DNA from: CAVWXT01 sp963759115
GTDB taxonomy: Bacteria; Planctomycetota; Planctomycetia; Pirellulales; Thermoguttaceae
DNA length: 64,000 nucleotides
Direction of reading: 5' to 3'
Assembly: GCA_963759115.1 (NCBI GenBank)
Contig: CAVWXT010000005.1
Coordinates: forward strand, 558,001-622,000
Positions 1 through 9,459 of this stretch are shown here, piece by piece. The notes beneath the pieces are model-generated. The model had not been told where the DNA came from. It saw nothing but the letters and a program-made list of their open reading frames with translations, and ran no database searches. The translations under genes and the position numbers were made by a program. How positions within the stretch are numbered: the first letter of the stretch is position 1; every line of letters starts with the position of its first letter.

Positions 1-2
1 CC

Positions 3-389
3 GTGCGGCGGGCTCGGGCCGCCACCAGCTTCATCGCCGCCGCGCTGATCGTGCCGGTCGGCGCCGTCGGGTATGTCGCCAATCCCTATCTCAGCATTGC
101 CCTGCTGGCGGCGGCGGCCTTCGGCATCATGGCCCTGATGGCCAATTACCTGGCGGCCATTCAAGGGTTCTCCCTGGCCAGGGTCGGCTTCGTGGCAGGC
201 ATCCTGGGCGCAATCGCAAACGTGATGGGCGCCGTGGCCAGCCTGCTGATCGGACGCTACGTCGACCACAGCGGCCACTACAACCTCGTCTTCCTCATGG
301 TAGCCGTGACTCCCCTGGCCGGCATGGCGGCCGTGGTCGCCGCCGATGCGCTGGTCGCCAAAACTCCTACTCCTGCCGACGAACCATGA
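3..389 (+). CDS. MFS transporter, C-terminal part (truncated by window edge)
   Basis: About 128 residues are visible, made of four hydrophobic segments (roughly residues 8-25, 30-50, 57-80 and 94-115) separated by short loops. One loop reads IGRYVDHSGHYNLVF, the usual pattern between the last helices of major facilitator superfamily carriers, often of the hexuronate/phthalate type. The substrate cannot be told from this end piece. The N-terminus lies outside the window; the GTG at position 3 is probably internal. The stop TGA overlaps the ATG of the next gene (ATGA), so the two are probably translationally coupled. Confidence 0.75.
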   Translation: MRRARAATSFIAAALIVPVGAVGYVANPYLSIALLAAAAFGIMALMANYLAAIQGFSLARVGFVAGILGAIANVMGAVASLLIGRYVDHSGHYNLVFLMVAVTPLAGMAAVVAADALVAKTPTPADEP

Positions 390-1474
390 CGACACTCTCC
401 TACAAACCGAACTATCAGGCAGTCTTGGAGCGGCTTCCGCGCTGTATGAGCGTCGGGCGGGCGACCGGATTCTCGCCGCCCTGGCCGTGCCAAGCCCGAC
501 GATCGCCGAGTTCGCGCGGCAGCACCCCGATGCCGGGTGCGGCTATCCCGATCCCCACGAGCGGGCCGATTTTTGGGACCGCCTGTTGGCCGAGTGCGTA
601 GCCGTTGAAGACGACTCGATGCCCAGCGCCTATCTCAGCGAGTTCGATCAGGGGCTGTATGGCGGCCTGCTGGGCGGAGAGGTCCGCTTCATGGCCCATC
701 CCGACGTGGGCTGGATCTCCTCGATGGTCCCGCCGCTGTTGAAGGATTGGTCGGAGTTTGACCGGCTCCGCTTCGACCGCTCGCACCCCTGGTGGCAGCG
801 ATACCTGCGGCAACTCGATATCTTCGTCGAACGCAGCCGCGGCAAATGGGGCATCAGCCACTTCATTCTGATCGACGCCATGAACTTCGTGTTCGAGCTG
901 GTGGGCGCTACCCGCGCGTACCTCAGCGTCGAGGAATGTCCCGAGCAGGTGCGCCGCGCGATCGACTTTGCCTACGAGTTGAACGTCGCCGTGCAGCGGA
1001 CGTTCTTCGAGGCGGTGCCCCTTTTCGAGGGCGGCACCTTCAGCAATTTCGCCCAGTGGATTCCCGGCCGCGTCGTCTCCGAAAGCCTCGACCCTTATCA
1101 CATGACCTCGGTGGCCTATTTCGAGAAGTGGGGCCGCGAACCGGCCGAGCGGATTCTCGCCGCGTTCGACGGCGGCGTGATCCACGTCCACGGCAACGGC
1201 CGGCACTTGCTCAAGGCGGCCTCGACGATCCGCGGCCTGAAGGCGATTCTGTTGTTGGACGACATCGGCTTTCCACCGGCATTCGACGTGCTGGTGGAGG
1301 CTGAAGGCGCGGGTGGGCGACCTGCCGGTGGCCGTGCTCGCCGACTATCCGCGGTTTGCCGAACGGCTCCGCCGCCACGACTTGCCCGGCGGAGTCATGT
1401 ATCGGGTGAGCAACGTTCCCGACGCGGCCGCAGCCAACCGCTTGATGGAGCAGGTGCGGGACTATCGGCTATGA
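386..1474 (+). CDS. URO-D-superfamily-like protein, two frameshifts
   Basis: The start is the ATG at 386, overlapping the MFS stop. The first frame (MTTLSYKPNYQAVLERL) passes into a second frame near 437 (ALYERRAGDRILAAL) and into a third near 1300 (LKARVGDLPVAVLADYPRF), ending with the stop at 1472-1474. Joined, the product is about 362 residues. The middle part, with a substrate-gate-like region and a HVHGNGRHLL segment near the end, resembles uroporphyrinogen-decarboxylase-fold proteins that act as methyltransferases or decarboxylases. It lacks features that would name a substrate. Coupling to the transporter suggests use of an imported compound. The family call is by general resemblance only. 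Confidence 0.55.
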
Positions 1475-1719
1475 CACGTTCCCTTGCCGCGGCCGGCTGA
1501 TTTCGTCGGGAAAACGCGGTGAGTACGTTCGTCTGATCAAACTGTGTTGGAAACTGTACCCTTGATGAGACGGAGGCCGATGCTGGATGCGGGTGGAAGG
1601 GCGCCGACACCTTTGGTTCGTGCTCGCCAAGTGGTTGAGCAGACTTGCTGGATCGGGTATAATTTAGTAACCGGAACTGGTGCTGCAATAGGCCTGTTGG
1701 GTGTAGGGAGCCCATCGTC

Positions 1720-3313
1720 ATGGCCCACGAACGCGCGAAGGAGAGGCTTCTGCGTGCCGCTACGTTTCCAGAGCGTGCCAAGGCGGTTCGCACGGCAATC
1801 GCGTTGGGGATGCCGCTGGCTGAGATCGAGGAGTTCCTCGACTACTTGGACGCGACCAAGACGCCCGGCGAAGCGCCGGTGTCTTTGTCATTGCGGGCGG
1901 CCCCATCCGGCGTGCCGGCAACGGCCACGATTGGGCCGCGAAGCAAGAGCCGTCTGACCGGGACTCGGTGGATAGCCGTCTATGCAACCCTTGCCGCCAG
2001 CGTACTCTTGGCGGTGACGCTCGGCAGCATTCGGCTGTACCGCATCTTGAAGCCGATCTATGTGGCTGAGCTTTGCGGCGGCGCGGATGCCCGATGGTTA
2101 GAAGAGGGTATGCCGCAAGCGGACGGCCGCCTGCCGGCAGGTCGCCGGCTCGTTCTGGCCACGGGTCTTGCAGAGATCGCCTTCGCCAGCGGCGCCCACG
2201 TGATTTTGGAAGGGCCGGCCGAATTCGAACCGCTGTCGCCGACCGGAGGACTGTTGTCCCAAGGGCTGCTCAGGCGCGTGTGCCGTCAGCGGCCCGGGGC
2301 TTCGTGGTCCGCACGCCCGATGCCACGGTGGTCGACTTGGGCACCGAGTTCGGCATCGCGGTCGATCAGGAGGGACTGAGCGACGTTGAGGTGTTTGCTG
2401 GCCGCGTGGAAGTGGGGCTGGACGCCGACGCCGAACCGACCGGCACAAAGCAGGTTGTACCGGCCGGAGAGGCGATTCACGTTTGGTCGCCGACGGCGGG
2501 TGGCCGGCCGCTGGTGGAAACCGCGGCTGCCGGTCTGATGCACTTTGTGCGATCGCTCCCATCGGCTGCAAAGCCCGCGAGTGCAGTCGCCCAGGCGAAT
2601 GCGCCCGCGATGGCCGCAGAGCGGTTCGGCATCCCTGAGGCCGCGGCGGAGTTGATCGGCCCGCTGTATCAGCCCAAAGGGCGACTGGTCTATCTAGACC
2701 TCGCGCCTGCACCAACGAGGCGCTCTCCAAGTCGAAGGGAACGATAGCAGGCAACGACCTGTTGGAACTCGGCTCCGGCGAACAGACCCTGGCCGGCGTG
2801 AGATTCCGCATCGGCGGCGCGACGATCCAACTGGGAAGCACGCGACTTTCCAAGGAGCCGTCGCAGGTTAAGGCGATTCCAGTCCAAAGGCGGGTGGCAA
2901 CGCTCTACCTCCTGCACGCCGCGCAATGGGGCGATGCGCAGTTCGGCGTTGCCGACGGCACGAACATCGGACACTATCAAATCCACTACGCCGACGGCAG
3001 CCAGGCGACGATCCCGATTGTCTGCGGCGAGGACGTGCGCGATTGGTGGAGCTACGACCACAAGAAGCGCGCCATGCGCGGACAAGTGGTGTGGGTAGGG
3101 CGAAATGTGGCCACCAAGGGGGCCAATATCTACTTGCGCCTGTACTTGAGCGTTTGGGAGAATCGGCGCCCCGAGAAGACCGTTGCCAGCCTCGACTACG
3201 TTTCGGCGATGACTGTTGCTGCGCCGTTTTGCGCGGCAATCACCATGGAAACGCCCTTGCCGGCCGAAGCCGGCCCGGCTCCGCTTTCGGCGTCTGAGCA
3301 TCTAAAGGACTAA
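1720..3313 (+). CDS. FecR-domain membrane protein, two frameshifts
   Basis: The N-terminus has a short cytoplasmic region followed by one membrane helix (about residues 85-105). A FecR-like domain follows (LATGLAEIAFASGAHVILEGPAEFE, then ARGFVVRTPDATVVDLGTEFGI). The C-terminal region carries HYADGSQATIPIVCGEDVRDWW, a pattern I associate with planctomycete proteins that follow FecR domains. The frame changes near 2270 and near 2708; the three pieces join into about 530 residues. FecR proteins usually work beside an ECF sigma factor as anti-sigma or sensor proteins, but no sigma factor gene is visible here. The stop codon TAA at 3311-3313 is also the first three bases of the REP motif that follows. 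Confidence 0.75.
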
Positions 3314-3330
3314 AGGGGTCGGGAGTCTTT
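3311..3330 (+). repeat. Intact REP motif (uninterrupted IS110 target)
   Basis: The 20 bases read TAAAGGGGTCGGGAGTCTTT. The same sequence, split after the eleventh base, flanks every IS110-family copy in the window. A second copy lies 22 bases downstream in the inverse orientation and is interrupted by an IS (halves at 3353-3361 and 4937-4947). Before insertion the two formed an inverted REP doublet able to fold as a 20-bp hairpin. Confidence 0.85.
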
Positions 3331-3459
3331 GTTAGCAAGATGGGCAACTCATAAAGACTCCTGATACTATAACCGCCGCGTGATAGGCCCCTTGCTGGTG
3401 GAGTAGGATGGAAGCAGTAACGAATCCATCTTTCCTCCACCAAACAAGGAGACCTATTC

Positions 3460-4465
3460 ATGTGGCACGTGGGTATCGATTTGCACCGTGAGACCGTGGT
3501 GATTGCCGCCGTGAACGACACGGGCGAAGTTATCAAGCCCGTCACCGTTCGCTGTGAAGACACCGCCAGCATCGTGAACGTCGTCCAGGCGTTGGGATCC
3601 TTTCGGGCGGTCATCGAGGCCAGCGCAACGTATCGCTGGCTGTACGACCTGCTCCGACCGTACGGTACGATCTTATTGGCCCATCCGTTTCGTCTGCGGG
3701 CTATGGTACAACAACGCACCAAAACGGACAAGCTGGACGCCCAATTGTTGGCGAACCTGTTGCGGATCAACCAGATTCCGCTGGCCTACATTCCGCCGGA
3801 GCCGTACCAGCAACTCCGCGAGCTCGACACGCCGCCGGGCACGTCTGGGCCGCGAGTTGGCCGAGGCGAAAATCCACTTGCGGGCCTTGTTGGCCAGGCA
3901 AAATCGGCAAGCCCCTTATCGGGTTCCTTTCGGCGTCCGCGGCTTAGCTTGGTTTCGTGGGCAAGACTTCGGCTGGATCGAGAATCTGGTCCGCGACGAA
4001 CTACTGGCGCGATTGAAACATTTCGGACGGCAAGCGACGATCATCGACCGGCACATCGCGCGGATGTCGGCGGCTTTTCCGCAAGCGGAAGCCTTGACCG
4101 AGATTCACGGCATCGGCCTGTACTCGGCGTTGTTGATCGTGGCGGAAATCGGCGAAGTGGAGCGTTTCCGCATGGCAAAACAGGTCGGCGCGTACGCCGG
4201 GCTGACCTGCCGTGTGCATCAGTCGGGCGGACACTGCTACCGCGGTTCGATTACACGGCAAGGGTCGACGTGGTTGCGATGGATTCTCGTGGAGGCGGCC
4301 ATCAAGGCGATCCGCGAGGACGCGGCCTTGAAGAACTTTTACACGCGGGTGCGGAAGCGATCCAGCGCAAAGATTGCACGGGTGGCGGTGGCCCGCAAAC
4401 TGGCGGAGATATGTTGGAAGCGGCTGCGTCGTTGGCAGCGTGAGCACGCCCACCAGGCGGCGTAG
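3460..4465 (+). CDS. IS110-family transposase, frameshifted copy
   Basis: The product is a DEDD/RuvC-like recombinase of about 334 residues: an N-terminal DEDD domain (MWHVGIDLHRETVVIAA; IEASATYRWLYDLL; KTDKLDAQLLANLL) and a C-terminal Transposase_20 region (LTEIHGIGLYSALLIVAEIG ... QVGAYAGLTCRVHQSG) with the conserved serine region around RGSITRQGSTWLR. An extra base near 3824 (gagctcgaca instead of gagctgaca in the other copies) breaks the frame, so this copy cannot make the full protein as sequenced. The ATG at 3460 follows a good ribosome-binding site (AAGGAG). Confidence 0.9.
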
Positions 4466-4936
4466 AGAGCAACACGATATCGCGCACGAGTACGGTCGCG
4501 GCTGGCCCGCAAAGGGGTTCTCGTGAGACGCAAGTCTGCACTGTCCTCCTGATTGGGCACTGTGACCGGTGAACAATACAATATGCGACGGGCTTCGGCT
4601 CGGACGGCACGAATGGGTGACTACTAGGTGCGCGACGACGAGTGACAAGCCGTTGCCAATTGCGGCGGGTGTGCTGGTGTTTGGCAGGGTCGGATTTTCG
4701 GAGGCATAGTAGAGCAAATGAATGAGTCGGTGAGACAAAACTGCCCTGGCAGTGGATACCGCCAGGGCATCACGGGTCATTCACCCGCCCTAACCTGGCT
4801 ATTCCTTGTCGGGTTGCGTCCCCGCAGAGCCCGACTCCGCTTCACCAGGCACACACATTATAACAGCGAGACAAGCGAATTAGCAGTTTCCCAAGAAATC
4901 CGTTGGCCTGGGCCTTGACACGCCGGCGGTTATGGG
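4466..4936 (+). ncRNA. Candidate bridge RNA region of IS110 copy A
   Basis: The 471 bases between the transposase stop and the right end do not code convincingly but are conserved in all four copies. IS110-family elements of the IS1111 type carry their guide (bridge) RNA here. A hairpin at about 4511-4538 has an arm AAAGGGGT(T)C matching one half of the REP target, and AGTCT in the other arm matches part of the other half. Further stems are GCCCTGGC/GCCAGGGC (4743-4768) and GTCGGG/CCCGAC (4808-4835). The exact ends and the transcribed strand are not determined. Confidence 0.6.
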
Positions 4937-5039
4937 CGACCCCTTTACGGGCACCGACCGAAGGTTGGTCGGGGCAACGGGAGAGGATTTTGGAAAATCG
5001 CGAGCCTGTTGACCAACAACGCGACAGGCCGCCCCACGC

Positions 5040-5367
5040 CTCGTTGTTTCACACAAGTTGGCGGATAGATATACCGAGCGGGTTTTTCCCTTCTGTGTCT
5101 TTTCTCTAGCCCAGGCGTTTACGCCTGTGGAACAAGAGACCATCGTTGATATTTTTTCCTTTTAAGCCCCCTTCAGGGGGCGGCGGATTGGTTCGTTGGC
5201 GGAAATTGGCTCAGAATCATCCCTTCGCGCCCCCTGAAGGGGGCCGGAAGAAAAGGGAAATGGTGTCTTGGCTTCCTTTCCACAGGCGTAAACGCCTGGG
5301 CTAAAGAAAAGTGGCCCAATGGAACCCTCTGTCGTTTCTGTCCAAACGACTTGTGTGTAACAACGAG
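5040..5367 (+). repeat. 328-base palindromic element (MITE-like), copy 1
   Basis: The element is bounded by near-perfect inverted ends (CTCGTTGTTTCACACAAG and CTTGTGTGTAACAACGAG). Inside, TAGCCCAGGCGTTTACGCC pairs with GGCGTAAACGCCTGGGCTA, and CCCCCTTCAGGGGGC with GCCCCCTGAAGGGGGC, so nearly the whole element can fold as one long hairpin. A second copy lies at 25564-25886. It has no coding capacity. The 90 bases between the IS right end and this element carry only a short palindrome (ACCGACCGAAGGTTGGTCGG at 4952-4971) that also occurs in the repeat inside lpxK. Confidence 0.8.
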
Positions 5368-5382
5368 CGCCCTGCGCGGCTC

Positions 5383-5764
5383 TCAGGGAAACGCCACATC
5401 CGGGTCGGAGTTGGGCTTGGCCAGCTTCAACGCCGCCTTGACCGCGTCCTGGTCGTCGTAGTCGCTCATGGCCAGCAGTTTGTCGCGGCAGTGAATCCAG
5501 CGCGGCGGGATGTGCAAGTTGCTCGTGCCGGCGTACGCATTCAAAGCGCTCTGCACGCTCCCCAACGCCTCGTAGTATCGAGCCAAAACGCGGGAAGTGA
5601 TCTGCACCCCCTTTCGCTCGGACATGAGAATCTCGGCGGGCGTCCAATTCGCGTCGCCCGGATACTTCCCCCGCGCCCACAGATTGGCCAGCGTCACGGT
5701 GCTCGGTTCCACTTGGCCAAAGCCGACGGCCCCCTGTTTCCAGCCGATTTGCCGGGCATTGGTA
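5383..5764 (-). pseudogene. Lysozyme-like (SLT-fold) protein, C-terminal fragment split by IS
   Basis: This is the downstream 126 residues of a gene whose first 38 codons lie at 7123-7237; an ISAzo13-type element sits between. The piece begins TNARQIGWKQGAVGFGQVEP, and together with WEESTF from the other side of the IS it matches the glutamate plus GAxGxxQ pattern of lytic transglycosylase/lysozyme-like domains. Removing the IS and one copy of its flanking TA rejoins the frame exactly (...EESTF-TNARQ...), giving a 164-residue protein. No signal peptide is visible. The role could be peptidoglycan or phage-type lysis; this is inference. Confidence 0.6.
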
Positions 5765-7122
5765 AGTCGCTGTTCAAAAATAAGTTAGCCGTTTGTATAA
5801 TCTGCGTATTCCGCTTCCATGGATGGAGAGACGGTCATGGCAGACAAGGATTGCAGGCGCATTCGCCGGTGTCGCTGCCGAGGATGTCGCTCGCGTAGCG
5901 ATGCGGATTTGGTTGCGTACCATCGGGCCATCAATCGAGTGATGGCCGAGTTGGACGAACGGAGTCGGCGGTTGTTCGCCGGGATCGTGGCCCGGCAACG
6001 CGGACACGGGGGCGTCCAGTTGGTGGCGGAAATCACCGGCCTGAGCCGTATGACAATCCGCCGGGGATTGCGCGAAAGCGAACGCGGACAGGTGGCGTCT
6101 TCAGAGCGAGTACGGCGTCCCGGCGGCGGACGAAAACGAGTCGAAAAAAAACGCCACGTGTGCGGGAGTTGTTGAAGGGGCTGTTGCGGGATGCGACGGC
6201 TGGCGATCCGATGGGTGGTCTGCGGTGGACGCACAAGACCACCCGCAACCTGGCCGCTGCATTGACGCGACGTGGCGTACCGGTCGGGCACGTGACGGTG
6301 GCTCGGTTGCTGCGAGCACAGAGGTATCGTTGCGATCGAACCGCAAGCGGTTGGGTGGGAAGAGAGATCCCTATCGGGATCAGCAATTCCGCCTGTTGGG
6401 GCGTCGGCGACGGCGATTCCAACGGCAAGGGTGGCCGGTAATCAGTGTGGATACGAAGAAAAAGGAGTTGGTGGGCAACTTCAAAAATAACGGACGCAGT
6501 TGGCGGTGTGAGGACCGCGACGTGCTGGACCACGACTTTCCCACACTGGCCCGCGGCCGCGCCTATCCCTACGGCATCTATGACGAGAATCGCAATGAGG
6601 GCTATGTCGTGATCGGCACAACTCATCAGACAGCGACCTTTGCCGTGCGTGCCATTCGCTCGTGGTGGCTGAAGGTTGGGCGGCGTCGGTACTCGGGTGT
6701 GTCTCGGTTGGCCATCGAAGCCGACAGCGGAGGTGCCAACGGCAACCGTTGTTGGGCTTGGAAGGTGGGCCTGCAAGAATTGGCTGACGAATTCAGATTG
6801 ACGATCACGGTCGGGCATTATCCCGCAGGAGCCTCCAAGTGGAACCCGATCGAGCACCGCATGTTCAACCTCATCAGTGCCAATTGGGCCGGCGAGCCAC
6901 TGACCAGTTACGAAGTCATGCTGAAGAACATCCGCACGACACGGTCGAGCACGGGCTTTCGCTGCCGCGCATCGTTGGACACCAAGCTCTACCCGACCAA
7001 AGTCAAGGTGTCCGACGAAGCGAAGGCAACCGTGCGGCTGTTGCGACATACCGTCCTACCCAAATGGAACTACACCATCTGTCCACGAAAACGAAACGGC
7101 TAAGTTATTTTTGAACAAGTCC
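5765..7122 (+). mobile_element. ISAzo13-type insertion sequence, copy 1
   Basis: This 1358-base element has terminal inverted repeats containing TGTTCAAAAATAA and TTAGCCGTTT on both sides, and is flanked by TA (5763-5764 and 7123-7124). A nearly identical copy in the opposite orientation lies at 57904-59262 (1359 bases). It carries one DDE transposase gene. It interrupts a lysozyme-like gene, whose frame is restored when the element and one TA are removed, so TA is the target duplication. Confidence 0.9.
5819..7103 (+). CDS. ISAzo13-family DDE transposase, shifted frame
   Basis: The product belongs to the Rhodopirellula-type DDE transposases (ISAzo13). An N-terminal helix-turn-helix region (VQLVAEITGLSRMTIRRGL) ends in a run of eight A (GGGRKRVEKK). 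The frame then moves by -1 into TPRVRELLKGLLRDATAGDPM and the catalytic domain: D in VISVDTKKKE, D in AIEADSGGAN and E in WNPIEHRMF. The A8 run and the shift are the same in the second copy, so frameshifting there may be programmed. A further one-base deletion near 6322 (relative to copy 2) breaks this copy again. Confidence 0.85.
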
Positions 7123-7237
7123 TAAAGGTCGACTCCTCCCAGAAGATGGCCAGCAGCAGTTCATCGGGAAAGATCTGCCAGTAGTCCCAATGGTGTTGGT
7201 CGACCAGATCGGCCATTTTCTCAAAGCTCAATCCCAT
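7123..7237 (-). pseudogene. Lysozyme-like protein, N-terminal fragment split by IS
   Basis: The ATG at 7237 opens MGLSFEKMADLVDQHHWDYW... and runs 38 codons to WEESTF, where the ISAzo13 element begins. The remaining 126 residues are at 5383-5764. The glutamate in WEEST is the candidate catalytic acid of the lysozyme-like fold. Cut from its C-terminal part, the fragment should be inactive. Confidence 0.6.
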
Positions 7238-7388
7238 AGCGTAGGACTCCTTCGATCGGTGGCCGTTGGCCCTGGCCATCGCGACTGCCTGACGAGGGCG
7301 ACCGCCCCGTGAACGGTTGCGTCAACGGCTAGTGAATCTTAGGGGTCCGCCGGGCGGAAAGGCAAGTGAGCCCGTCGTGCCGGCCGGC

Positions 7389-8809
7389 TCAACCGCCCGC
7401 GGCAAAGCTGGCCGGCAGCAGCGACTTCACGGCCTCGATGATCCGGTCTTCCACGCCGGGCGCCAGTCGGGCCGGCAGGCCATAGACGGTCGTCGCGGAG
7501 TCCGGCTCGTAGCCGCCCTCCTGCAGAATCCGGCGGTTGACGATGTAGCAGGGCAAGTCGTTGGAATAGGCCGTAATCCAGAGACGCGAGCCGTCCAGTT
7601 CCTTCTTCAGCCGCAGGGCGTAGTCGACCACCACCTCGCCCGGCAGAAAGACCATCCCCAGGTCGTCGCCGAACGTCCATGTGGTCACCTGGTAGTCGAA
7701 GCCCGTCGGCAGTGGGCCGTGCTCCAGCCGGGCCAGCATCGCCCGGGCGTGGGCGACCAGACGTTTTTCGGCCGCCGTAGCTTTTGGGGCCGTGCCGGCG
7801 GCCACGCGGCGTTCGAACTCCTCGCGGCTGGGCAGCGTCTCCAACGGGATTTCGATCTGCCGGCATTGGGCCGTGAGCCGCGGCGCAACGTCGCTTGAAG
7901 CGGGCCGGCCAGCAGGCGGTTCACCTCGTCGGCCATCGTCCGGCCGTGCTGCACGGCGAGTTCGGGCTTGTCGCGGGGATCGGGGTTGGCGTCGGCCCCG
8001 CAGCCGATCGAGACCAGGGCCGTGGCGCCGGGGTGCTCGGCCTCGATGAACTTCTGGGCGTGGCCCGACCAGTCGCCGTGGATCTGGTTGTAGCGGCCGC
8101 CCAAGGTCGTGCAGTGGCAGGCGTAGTTGAGCAGGACCGCGATGAGCTTTCCCTGCGGGTCGGTGACGCGGAGCAGTGGTACGCTGTGATCGACGGGGCC
8201 TTCGGGATTGACGCCCAGCCCGGTGACGCGGCCGTCCTTGCTCGGCCGGCGATTCATGGCAAAGCCGACCGAGCCTTGCGTCCAGCTCAAGACGGCGCGG
8301 CGTTGCGCGCGTCGAGGGCCTGTTGGGCCACCTGCACCAGCAACTCCTTCAACCGCTCCGTGTAGCGGTTCATGTGCTCTTGATGCTCCGCCGGAATGCT
8401 CGCGGTCGGTGTGCAGGGTCAACATGCCAGCGAGCCAGGGGCCGGTGTGGATGTGCGTGGAGCAGAGCACGACCCGCTCCCGCTTCAGCCCGGCCTTTGC
8501 CGCCAGCCGCTCGACCACGTAGGCGGTCATCGCCGCCGGCACGCCGCAGTTCTCGACCATAATCAGCACGGCCGGACCGTCCCCCGCGTTGCTCCCGATG
8601 GCCAGTGCCTTGGCCCAAATCCGCTCGGCCACCCCCGCCGATTCCGCCTGCCGACTGGCATAGCCGGCCAAACGTACCGGGTGGTCCGGCGTGATGTCGA
8701 TGCGGGCGACGCCGACGGGAATCGTCTCCGCCGCTCCCGCCGACAACCGCTCGCCTGCCAGGCCGATCAACACAAACGCCGCCGCAAGCCATCGGGCCGT
8801 AGTCTTCAT
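7389..8809 (-). CDS. Neutral/alkaline ceramidase-like secreted protein, frameshifted
   Basis: The start is the ATG at 8809, giving MKTTARWLAAAFVLIGLAG, a clear signal peptide. The mature part starts VGVARIDITPDHPVRLAGY, the N-terminal signature of the neutral/alkaline non-lysosomal ceramidase family. It continues with STHIHTGPWL and NYACHCTTLGG...IHGDWSGHA, which supply the metal and substrate ligands. The frame is disturbed near 8310-8370 and changes near 7880; the C-terminal part (FLPGEVVVDYALRLKK ... AYSNDLPCYI) is in the second frame. Planctomycetes encode many members, and the true substrate may not be ceramide. The protein probably acts outside the cytoplasm. It stands alone, with no obvious operon partner. 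Confidence 0.8.
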
Positions 8810-9023
8810 GATTACCTCGGGGTGTATAACTCGCATAGCGCATCATACCTGGCAACCGAGCCGCTTCCAACCCTCTTGCGTGCGGTCCGAGGGCGGTGGT
8901 AGAATTCAAGGCAATCTGCCCGTGGGACAAGTCGCCAGCCGGTCGCGAGTGGTCGCCAACCTGTCCGGCACTCCCACGGCCTGATCCCAGGGTTGCCGGA
9001 GCCGAGCACGCCGGAGGATGGCT

Positions 9024-9398
9024 ATGAATGAAGACATGCTGCGAAGGCAACGCGCCGTGGCCGAAGCCCGCGGGGTGCCGCGGATCAAGCGTCACATCTT
9101 CCTCTGCTGCGACTCGTCGAATCCCAAGTGTGCAGGCAGGGAGAAGTCGCTGGAGGCCTGGGAATACCTGAAGCGGCGGCTCGAAGAACTCGAACTCGCG
9201 GGGCCCAAGGGCTACGTCTACCGCACCAAGGCCGGCTGCTTGCGGATGTGCTCGGGCGGGCCCATTGCCGTGGTGTACCCGGAGGGGGCCTGGTACAGCC
9301 AGTGCGAGCCGCCGGTCCTGGAACGGATCATCCAGGAGCATCTCATCGACGGGCATGTAGTAGAAGAGTATCTGATTGCCCTGCACCCGCTGGCATGA
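9024..9398 (+). CDS. Thioredoxin-like [2Fe-2S] ferredoxin
   Basis: The start is the ATG at 9024, because the GGAGG at 9013-9017 abuts the upstream in-frame ATG at 9018 but has good spacing to 9024. The 124-residue product has HIFLCCDSSNPKCAG near residues 25-39 and KAGCLRMCSGGPIAVVYPEG further on, giving the spaced cysteines of the shethna/thioredoxin-fold 2Fe-2S ferredoxins. The tail (WYSQCEPPVLERIIQEHLIDG) is also typical. It is a soluble electron carrier of unknown partner. Confidence 0.9.
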   Translation: MNEDMLRRQRAVAEARGVPRIKRHIFLCCDSSNPKCAGREKSLEAWEYLKRRLEELELAGPKGYVYRTKAGCLRMCSGGPIAVVYPEGAWYSQCEPPVLERIIQEHLIDGHVVEEYLIALHPLA

Positions 9399-9459
9399 TA
9401 ACGCCCGGCTGCCTGTGACGCGCCATAGGGGCTGCGCGGTCAGCGGGAATCAGCGTAGG

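Larger units (their letters stand above)
3362..4936 (+). mobile_element. IS110-family (IS1111-type) insertion sequence, copy A
   Basis: This 1575-base element is 98-99% identical to three others in the window (bodies of 1573 bases at 31305, 48987 and 51291). Its left end contains ATAACCGCC and its right end GGCGGTTAT, forming subterminal inverted repeats as in the IS1111 group. Flanks are AAAGACTCC on the left and CGACCCCTTTA on the right; joined, they rebuild the intact repeat seen at 3311-3330. There is no target duplication. This copy differs from the others by two single-base insertions, one in the transposase gene (near 3824) and one in the 3' non-coding end (near 4518), so it is either decayed or carries sequence errors. 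Confidence 0.9.

Noticed and set aside
1395..1793. Antisense frame over the end of the URO-D-like gene and the spacer to 1720
   Set aside because: No domain or ribosome site; the spacer of 245 bases appears to hold only promoter-type sequence for the FecR gene.
3362..3459. Bridge RNA upstream of the IS110 transposase
   Set aside because: Only 98 bases lie upstream, while 470 lie downstream; the ends have IS1111-type inverted repeats, and the target-matching hairpin is downstream.
4937..5382. CRISPR-like array suggested by repeated short palindromes
   Set aside because: There are no regularly spaced direct repeats; the palindromes belong to one inverted element present elsewhere as a whole.
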